Assembly: GCF_900109545.1 (NCBI RefSeq)
Contig: NZ_FOAP01000022.1
Span: 62,001-126,000, forward strand
Direction: 5' to 3'
Source of the DNA: Stigmatella aurantiaca
GTDB lineage: Bacteria > Myxococcota > Myxococcia > Myxococcales > Myxococcaceae
DNA: 64,000 nt
The translations under genes and the position numbers were made by a program. This document shows positions 58,639 to 64,000 of the stretch, one piece after another (position 1 is the first letter of the stretch; each line of letters begins with the position of its first letter). The notes beneath the pieces are model-generated. The model worked only from the letters and a program-made list of their open reading frames with translations. It made no database searches and was not told the DNA's origin.

Positions 58639-59284
58639 GAGCCCAGAGCCTGCCACCTTCACGGCTTGGAAGGGCGGCCTCGCCTCCGTACCCGGCTGGA
58701 ACCATTTCACGCAGACGTTTCCGCTCATCAAGCGCGACTTGAAGGCGGCGCTGCTCCAAGAACAGTTTCAGGTGTGCTGCTACTGTGAGCGTGACATCGC
58801 AGGTGGAGCGCACATCGAGCACCTGGTACCGAAATCCTTGGACCCCGGCAGGACGTACGACTACTCGAACCTGCTGGCCTCGTGCGAGGGTGAACGGGCG
58901 AAAGGGCGCCCGCCGGAGACCTGCGGGCACCTCAAGGACAATGCTCCCCTCTCCGTCCATCCGTTGATGCCGGATTGCAGCAGCTATTTTGTTTTCAGCA
59001 GTTCGGGCAATGTCAGCCCCTCCCCGGATGCGGCCAAGCAGCAACCTGCTCAGGACTCCATCACGACGCTGGGACTCGACAGTGCTCGACTCGTCGCGCT
59101 GCGGCGAGTCGCCCTCGAGGACGTGGACTCCCGGCTCCCCTCCCCGGGGAACACACCCGAGGACCGCGCCCTCTTCCGTGCAGAAGTCACGAAGCTGATC
59201 GCGGAGTATTCGGCGCCCGATGCGCAAGGACGGCTCACGCCCTTCTCGACCGCCTTGGTGCAGTACCTTGAGCGTTATCTCTAA
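58622..59284 (+). CDS. ptuB: PtuB-like HNH endonuclease of a Septu defence system
   Basis: 220 residues from GTG 58622, inside the 3' end of the ATPase gene. The nuclease core is C-C-Y-C-E-R-D-I near residue 56, H-I-E-H-L-V-P-K-S (70-78) and the closing N-L-L-A-S-C, the pattern of the TIGR02646-type HNH proteins found with AAA ATPases and retrons. The HIEH histidine is the likely general base. The C-terminal half (about 110-220) is helical with no named domain. In Septu systems this subunit degrades nucleic acid once released or activated. The pair is probably one transcript starting in the 233-bp space before 57370. Confidence 0.8.
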   Translation: MRPILKSPEPATFTAWKGGLASVPGWNHFTQTFPLIKRDLKAALLQEQFQVCCYCERDIAGGAHIEHLVPKSLDPGRTYDYSNLLASCEGERAKGRPPETCGHLKDNAPLSVHPLMPDCSSYFVFSSSGNVSPSPDAAKQQPAQDSITTLGLDSARLVALRRVALEDVDSRLPSPGNTPEDRALFRAEVTKLIAEYSAPDAQGRLTPFSTALVQYLERYL

Positions 59285-59335
59285 CCACCGGGAAGGCCTG
59301 GCCGCAGGCTCAGCGCGAGCAGGCACCGCCCGCCG

Positions 59336-61258
59336 CTACAGCTCCACCTGCGTGCCCAGCTCCACCACGCGGTTGGGCGGAATGCGGAAGTAGGACGTGG
59401 CGCTGCGCGCGTTGCGGCTCATCCACGCGAAGAGCGCCTCGCGCCAGATCGCCATCCCCGGCTTCTTCGAGGGAATCAGCGTCTCGCGCCCGAGGAAGAA
59501 CGACGTGCTCATCAGCTGGAACTGCAACCCCTGCTCCCGTCCCCGCTTGAGGATGTCCGGAATGCTCGGGTTCTCCATGAAGCCGTAGCGCGCGATCACC
59601 CGCACGAAGCCCTGCTCCAGCGGCTCCACCTCTACCCGCTCGGAGGCAGGCACGTGCGGCACCTCTTCCGAGAGGATGGTCAACAGCACCACCTGCTCGT
59701 GCAGCACCTTGTTGTGCTTCAGGTTGTGCAACAGCGCCGGCGGCGTGCCCTCGGGGTTGCCCGTCATGAACACCGCCGTGCCCTGCACCCGGTGCGGCGA
59801 GTGGTCCCCGCTCAGGCTGTCCAGGAGCCCCTTCAGCTCCATGCTCGCCTCGCGCAGCTTGGCCGCCAGGATCTCCCGCCCGCGCTTCCACGTCGTCAGC
59901 AGCGTGAAGAGCAGCGCCGCCAGGATCAGCGGGAACCAGCCCCCATCCGGAATCTTCACCGCGTTGGCGCAGAAGAACGACACATCCACCGCCAGGAACA
60001 GCCCCACCAGCGGCAGCGCCACCCGGCGCTTCCAGCCCCACCGCTCCCGGGCCACCACGTACGCCAGCACCGTGGTGATGGTCGCCGTGCCCGCCACCGC
60101 GATGCCATACGCCGCCGCCAGCGCGCTGGAGGAGCGGAAGCCCAGCACCAGGCACACCACCCCGCCCAGCAGCAGGAAGTTCAGCCCCGGCAGGTAGATC
60201 TGCCCCATCTCCTCCGCCGAGGTGTGCACCACCTCCATGCGCGGGCAGTACCCCAGCTGCATCGCCTGCCGCGTCAGCGAGAAGACGCCCGAGATGAGCG
60301 CCTGCGAGGCGATGACCGCCGCCATCATCGCCAGCCCCACCAGCGGGTAGAGCGCCCACGAGGGTGCCAGCAGGTAGAACGGGTTGCGCGCTGCCTCCGG
60401 CGCCCGCAGGAGCAGCGCCCCCTGCCCCAGGTAGTTGAGCATCAGCGCCGGCAGCACCAGCGTGAACCACGCCAGGCGAATGGGCTTGCGGCCGAAGTGG
60501 CCCATGTCCGCGTAGAGCGCCTCGCCGCCCGTCACCACCAGGAACACCGAGCCCAGCACCAGGAAGCCATGCGCCCCGTTGTGCAGGAAGAAGCGCACCC
60601 CGTGCACCGGCGACAGCGCCTCCAGCACCACCAGGTTGTGCAGCAGCTCCTTCACGCCCAGCACCGCCAGCGTGACGAACCACAGCGTCATCACCGGCCC
60701 GAACAGCGCGCCGATGTCCGCCGTGCCCTTGCGCTGCAACACGAAGAGCCCCAGCAGGATGATGAGGCTGATGGGCAGCAGGTACGGCTGGAACAGCGGC
60801 GTGGCCACGCTCAGGCCCTCCACCGCGCTCAGCACCGACATGGCCGGGGTGATGATGCCGTCCCCATACAGCAACGCCGCGCCGAACAGCCCCAGCCCCA
60901 CCAGCACCGGCCGCGCCGGGTGCGGCGAGCGCACGCCCCGGGGCCGCTGCAGCACCAGCGCCATCAGCGCCAGGATGCCGCCCTCGCCCCGGTTGTCCGC
61001 CCGCATCACGAACAGCAGGTACTTCATCGAGATGAGGAGGAACAACGACCAGAAGATCAGCGAGAGCACCCCCATCACGTTCTCGGGTGTCGGGGCGATG
61101 CTGTGCGGCCCGCTGAAGCACTCTCGCAACGCGTACAGCGGACTCGTGCCGATGTCCCCGTAGACGATGCCCAGGGCTCCCAGGGCCAGCGTCGCCGTGC
61201 GTTTGAAGGTGTCCGGTGCCTCGGGAAGGGGCTCCGGCGCTGCCGTGGTCGCGTTCAC
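59336..61258 (-). CDS. kup: Kup-type potassium uptake permease
   Basis: GTG at 61258 gives 640 residues starting just before the first helix; a GTG at 61318 would add 20 residues. Landmarks: GIVYGDIGTSPLYALRE in helix 1, ILALMALVLQRP, GGEALYADMGHFG and about 12 hydrophobic helices to residue 455, then a soluble C-terminal domain (FMTGNPEGTPPALLHNLKHN). Kup takes up potassium together with protons. Length and order match the family in full. It converges on the ptuB gene with 51 bp between stops. Confidence 0.95.
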   Translation of the reverse strand: MNATTAAPEPLPEAPDTFKRTATLALGALGIVYGDIGTSPLYALRECFSGPHSIAPTPENVMGVLSLIFWSLFLLISMKYLLFVMRADNRGEGGILALMALVLQRPRGVRSPHPARPVLVGLGLFGAALLYGDGIITPAMSVLSAVEGLSVATPLFQPYLLPISLIILLGLFVLQRKGTADIGALFGPVMTLWFVTLAVLGVKELLHNLVVLEALSPVHGVRFFLHNGAHGFLVLGSVFLVVTGGEALYADMGHFGRKPIRLAWFTLVLPALMLNYLGQGALLLRAPEAARNPFYLLAPSWALYPLVGLAMMAAVIASQALISGVFSLTRQAMQLGYCPRMEVVHTSAEEMGQIYLPGLNFLLLGGVVCLVLGFRSSSALAAAYGIAVAGTATITTVLAYVVARERWGWKRRVALPLVGLFLAVDVSFFCANAVKIPDGGWFPLILAALLFTLLTTWKRGREILAAKLREASMELKGLLDSLSGDHSPHRVQGTAVFMTGNPEGTPPALLHNLKHNKVLHEQVVLLTILSEEVPHVPASERVEVEPLEQGFVRVIARYGFMENPSIPDILKRGREQGLQFQLMSTSFFLGRETLIPSKKPGMAIWREALFAWMSRNARSATSYFRIPPNRVVELGTQVEL

Positions 61259-61420
61259 CCGACCCGCTTTAGCTGAACCCACGCCCGGAGCAACCGGCAG
61301 ACAGTCTAAAGCCCGCACATTCCAGCTTCAGCGGAATCCCGGCCCGGCCTGTCCGTGAAATGGGGAACCTCTGGGGGCCTCCGCGCCCCCTGGGCCTCCC
61401 GGAAAGCCCCGGGGCGGGCC

Positions 61421-61864
61421 TCAGCCCTCGGTGTTGCGCAGGAAGTCGCCGGTGTGCTGGAAGCGCTCCTCCAGGAAGCGCCGCAGGCCCCCCGTCACGC
61501 CGCGCGCATCCATCGCCTTGCGCATGCAGCGCAGCCACGCATCGCGCATGGCGATGTCCACCGGCACGTGGCCGTGGCGCATGCGCAGGCGCGGGTGGCC
61601 ATGGCGCTCCACGTAGTGCTGGGGGCCGCCCAGCCAGCCCACCAGGAACAGGCCGAAGCGCTCCCGCGTGCCCGCGTTCACCCGGCCGTTCTCATCCAGC
61701 GCGTGCAGCTGGGCGAGCGCCGGCTCGTCCGCGTCCATCGCGTCATAGAAGGCGCCCGCCAGCGCCATGACCTCCGCCTCGCCCCCGATGCGTTGGAAGG
61801 GGGTGTCCTCCAGCGAGGGAATCCAGTCGTCTTCGGTGGGGAGCGTCTTGAGCTGAGGAAGCAT
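61421..61864 (-). CDS. group II truncated haemoglobin
   Basis: ATG at 61864 gives 147 residues; ATG 61897 is possible. Typical group II strings are RIGGEAEVMALAGAFYDAM, WLGGPQHYVERHGHPRLRMRH (in parts), and DAWLRCMRKAMDA. The proximal haem-ligand His lies in the RMRHGH region, and the Tyr and Trp of the distal pocket are in GWLGGPQHY and DAWLRC. These small globins bind oxygen or NO and may detoxify reactive nitrogen. The gene follows the 5'-3' exonuclease by 37 bp on the same strand and may share its message. Confidence 0.88.
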   Translation of the reverse strand: MLPQLKTLPTEDDWIPSLEDTPFQRIGGEAEVMALAGAFYDAMDADEPALAQLHALDENGRVNAGTRERFGLFLVGWLGGPQHYVERHGHPRLRMRHGHVPVDIAMRDAWLRCMRKAMDARGVTGGLRRFLEERFQHTGDFLRNTEG

Positions 61865-61901
61865 GGATGGTGTCAACCCGGCAGGAGTCAGGCGCATTCT
61901 C

Positions 61902-62792
61902 TCAGATGCCGCCCGCCTCCGCCCACCGTTTGGGACGGGCCTTGAGGGTGGTGAGCCCCAGCCGGTCACACATCGCCTCGAAGGGGGCCCGGGGCACCCC
62001 CTTCCACGCGAGCGCCCCCAGGGACTCCTTCAGCGGCGCGTCCGTCACCAGCGTGGCGAGCCGGCGGTAGAGCAGCGCCTCCTCGCGGTGCTCCCGGAGC
62101 GTGGCCGCCAGCCGGTCCGCGCCGCGCGGGCGCACCGACCAGTCCGCCGCCTCGGCCGGGATGGCCTCCAGGTGGCCGTAGGCCGTGAGCAGCGCGGCGG
62201 CCCCCTTCCCGCCGAAGCCCGGCAGCCCGGGGATGCCGTCCGCGTCGTCCCCCACCAGCGCCAGCAGATCCGGCACGCTCGCCGGGGGCACGCCGAGCTT
62301 CGCGCGCACCCCTTCCGCGTCCAGCTCCTTCTCCTGGCGCCGGTCCACCTGCACCACGCGCTGGCCCCTCACGCACTGGCCCAGGTCCTTGTCCGGGGTG
62401 AGCAGCCGCACCTGCTCCACCTGATCCGCCCAGCGCGCCGCGGCGGTGGCGAGCGCGTCATCCGCCTCGTGGTCCTTCATGGACCAGGCGGTGACGCCCA
62501 GCGCGCGCACGGCCTCCTCGGCCAGGTCGAACTGCGCGAGCAGCTCCGGGGGCACGCCCTCCTCGGACTTGTAGCCCGCGAAGAGCGCGTTGCGGAACGA
62601 GCGGATGGGGTTGTCGAAGGCCACCGCCAGGTGCGTCACCGCCTCGGCCTTGTCGTGCAGGAGCGCGAGCAGCGAGGACATCAACCCCACGGTGGCCTTC
62701 ACGTCCTGCCCATCCGGCGCCCCGTGCCCCGGCCGGGGCGAGAAGTGCGCGCGAAACAGCTCATACGTTCCGTCAACCAGGTGCAGGCGCAT
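61902..62792 (-). CDS. 5'-3' exonuclease / FEN-like nuclease
   Basis: 296 residues without a polymerase part. Order and motifs match the Pol I-N/FEN family: MRLHLVDGTYELFRAHFS with the first metal Asp, AFDNPIRSFRNALF (Arg/Lys bridge helix), DHEADDALAT, LTPDKDLGQ, and the helix-hairpin-helix GDDADGIPGLPGFGGKG near residue 190. It acts on 5' flaps or RNA primers in DNA repair and replication. It is a stand-alone version beside, presumably, a full-length DNA polymerase I elsewhere. The downstream truncated haemoglobin gene is unrelated in function. Confidence 0.9.
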   Translation of the reverse strand: MRLHLVDGTYELFRAHFSPRPGHGAPDGQDVKATVGLMSSLLALLHDKAEAVTHLAVAFDNPIRSFRNALFAGYKSEEGVPPELLAQFDLAEEAVRALGVTAWSMKDHEADDALATAAARWADQVEQVRLLTPDKDLGQCVRGQRVVQVDRRQEKELDAEGVRAKLGVPPASVPDLLALVGDDADGIPGLPGFGGKGAAALLTAYGHLEAIPAEAADWSVRPRGADRLAATLREHREEALLYRRLATLVTDAPLKESLGALAWKGVPRAPFEAMCDRLGLTTLKARPKRWAEAGGI

Positions 62793-62903
62793 GGGGGAGA
62801 CCTTGGCAACCGGGCAGGCTGGAGAGCAAGCGTCCTCGCTCGAGGCGGGTTGCTGGCCTGTCCTTCCATCCCCACCTCATGGGCCATGGGGTGGCCCGGC
62901 ATC

Positions 62904-62920
62904 CCGGGCGTTTTGCCCGG
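62904..62920 (+). promoter_or_regulatory. hairpin overlapping the ribosome site of the DUF4398 gene
   Basis: CCGGGC (62904-62909) pairs with GCCCGG (62915-62920) around GTTTT. The last two bases of the stem are also the first two of the GGAGGGAAG ribosome site before ATG 62931, so folding could limit translation. It could simply be a short hairpin with no role. Confidence 0.35.
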
Positions 62921-62930
62921 AGGGAAGACC

Positions 62931-63293
62931 ATGCGCAACACGCTTCTGGCCGCGGTCCTGGCACTGGGCGCTTCGGCGTGTGCCACGGCCCAGGTGAAGT
63001 CCGAGGCCCCCACGGCCCGGCTGGCCGAGTCCACCGCGACGGTGCGCGCGGCGCGGGAGGCCGGGGCGGCCGTGGTGCCCGAGGCCGCCACCTACCTGGG
63101 GTTCGCCCAGCAGCAGGTGCTCCAGGCCGAGGCGCTGATGGCCCGGGGCGAGCACGAGGCGGCGGACCTTCAGTTGCGGCAGGCGGTGGCGGATGCGCGG
63201 CTGGCGTTCGCGCTGGCCCAGGCGGTGCCACTGGAAAACGAAGCGCGGCAACTGGCCGAACAGGCCGAGCGCCTGCGGCGCGGACTGCGCTGA
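62931..63293 (+). CDS. DUF4398-type lipoprotein
   Basis: ATG at 62931 follows GGAGGGAAGACC. The 120-residue product has a signal peptide with lipobox A-S-A-C17, then a long helical hairpin (ARLAESTATVRAAREAGAAV, YLGFAQQQVLQAEALMARGE, AVADARLAFALAQAVPL) typical of DUF4398. Such proteins are outer-membrane-anchored and usually precede an OmpA-family protein. The next gene, 18 bp on, has the same opening module, so the two form an envelope pair. Function unknown. Confidence 0.8.
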   Translation: MRNTLLAAVLALGASACATAQVKSEAPTARLAESTATVRAAREAGAAVVPEAATYLGFAQQQVLQAEALMARGEHEAADLQLRQAVADARLAFALAQAVPLENEARQLAEQAERLRRGLR

Positions 63294-63311
63294 AGCGAGG
63301 GGAGTCACGGC

Positions 63312-64000
63312 ATGCAACGGTGGAAGCGATGGGTGTGGGGCTGTGCGGGGGCCGCCGGACTGATGTCGGGGTGCATGGCGCACGGCCCGCCGCCGCGGGA
63401 GCTCGTGGATGCCCGGACGGCCTACCAGCGCGTCTCGGTGAACCCCACGGTGCGCCAGCAGAGCGCGGAGCCGCTGACGGAGGCGTACCACGCGCTGCTC
63501 GCGGCCGAGCGCGAGTACGACCGCTCCAAGGACTCGGCGAAGACGCGCTCGCTGGCGTACGTGGCGCTGCGCAAGGCGCAGCTCGCGGAGACCCAGGCCA
63601 GCATCGCCGTGGCCCAGCACCAGCGGACGGTGGCGGCCCAGGCGCTGCGGCAGACGCAGGAGGCGCAGCGCCGGCAGTCCCAGGCCCAGCTCGACGCGGC
63701 CCAGCAGCAGCTCCTGGAGGCCCGGCGGCTCCGGGATGAGGCGGCGCAGCTCGCCGAGGCGCGGCGCCTTCAGTCGCAGACCGCCCAGCTCCAGCAGGAG
63801 GCCCAGCGCCGCCAGGAGGAGATGGACCGGCTCGCCCAGGCCCAGCGCCAGCAGAGCGAGGCGTCCGCCCAGTCCCAACGCCTGGCCCAGGTGGAGCAGG
63901 AGCTGGAGGCGGAGCGGCGCGCGCGCGCCGAGGCCGAGGCCCGCGCCAACCAGGAGCGCGAGGCCCGGGCCCAGGCCGAGGCCCAGGCCGCCACGGCCCT
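63312..64000 (+). CDS. DUF4398/OmpA-type lipoprotein, 3' end outside window
   Basis: ATG at 63312 has GGAG upstream; the frame is open to the window end (229 complete codons seen). The signal peptide ends in L-M-S-G-C21. After LVDARTAYQRVSVNPTVRQQ comes a DUF4398-like helical region, then a very long Gln/Ala/Arg/Glu-rich coiled coil (QAQLDAAQQQLLEA, RRQEEMDRLAQAQRQQ, EAEARANQEREARAQAEA). In related myxobacterial proteins this leads to a C-terminal OmpA-like peptidoglycan-binding domain; here that part is beyond the window. It is the second gene of a unit with the DUF4398 lipoprotein. Confidence 0.75.
   Translation, partial: MQRWKRWVWGCAGAAGLMSGCMAHGPPPRELVDARTAYQRVSVNPTVRQQSAEPLTEAYHALLAAEREYDRSKDSAKTRSLAYVALRKAQLAETQASIAVAQHQRTVAAQALRQTQEAQRRQSQAQLDAAQQQLLEARRLRDEAAQLAEARRLQSQTAQLQQEAQRRQEEMDRLAQAQRQQSEASAQSQRLAQVEQELEAERRARAEAEARANQEREARAQAEAQAATA

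Overview
The window looks like chromosome from a myxobacterium, probably of the Cystobacter/Stigmatella/Myxococcus side. GC is very high throughout. There are many lipoproteins with Asp/Ala/Gly/Thr or Pro-rich linkers, Hanks-type Ser/Thr kinases, an FHA-coupled sigma-54 activator, multi-module hybrid histidine kinases, and two adjacent signal peptidase II genes. No rRNA, tRNA or CRISPR array was seen. Identifications rest on reading motifs and family likeness; no database search was run.

1-11 kb. The 3' end of a PilZ protein is followed by a divergent SDR/HTH-regulator pair, a 2'-5' RNA ligase-like protein, a lysine-rich histone-tail-like protein, a serine hydrolase, a FAM210-like membrane protein, a two-gene toxin/immunity cassette (lipoprotein nuclease plus DUF3396-type immunity), a VOC protein and a large secreted GH92 alpha-mannosidase.

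11.1-19.7 kb. This is an accessory island. A Ser/Thr kinase gene is broken exactly after its catalytic HRDVKG motif (base 11593), and a fragment that reads like the C-terminus of the same kinase family reappears at about 19440-19712. Between them lie a tightly overlapping phage-like operon (membrane coiled-coil protein, ASCH protein, small HTH protein, D12-class adenine methylase, XRE-type protein, a frameshifted gene, a Hjc/VRR-like nuclease), an 80-bp MITE-like palindrome flanked by CTAG, a 14-repeat RCC1-type lipoprotein and a decayed serine recombinase.

19.8-31 kb. Here are an unknown secreted-type protein, a kinase gene overlapping hemL, small lipoproteins, a TPR lipoprotein, kdsC, a Pro/Ala-rich protein, and the lipoprotein maturation cluster lgt-lspA-lspA, followed by a second FAM210-like protein.

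31-45 kb. A lipoprotein with two near-identical exo/endonuclease/phosphatase domains, a Mut7-C protein and a secreted protein of unknown function come first. Next is a full-length isoleucyl-tRNA synthetase paralogue that has lost both HIGH and KMSKS motifs, then a FHA/sigma-54 activator divergent from a RimK-like ligase, a DsbA/FrnE-like protein, a zinc-finger membrane protein and two lipoproteins.

45-64 kb. This part holds three histidine kinases (two are tandem paralogues overlapping by 4 bp), a TolB-like propeller, a peptidoglycan amidase, a metallophosphoesterase, a Septu-like PtuA/PtuB anti-phage pair, the potassium transporter Kup, a truncated haemoglobin, a FEN-like 5'-3' exonuclease and two envelope lipoproteins; the last runs off the window.

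The best candidates for new biology are the catalytically dead IleRS paralogue, the island inside a kinase catalytic loop, and the lipoprotein-toxin cassette that resembles outer-membrane-exchange toxins.
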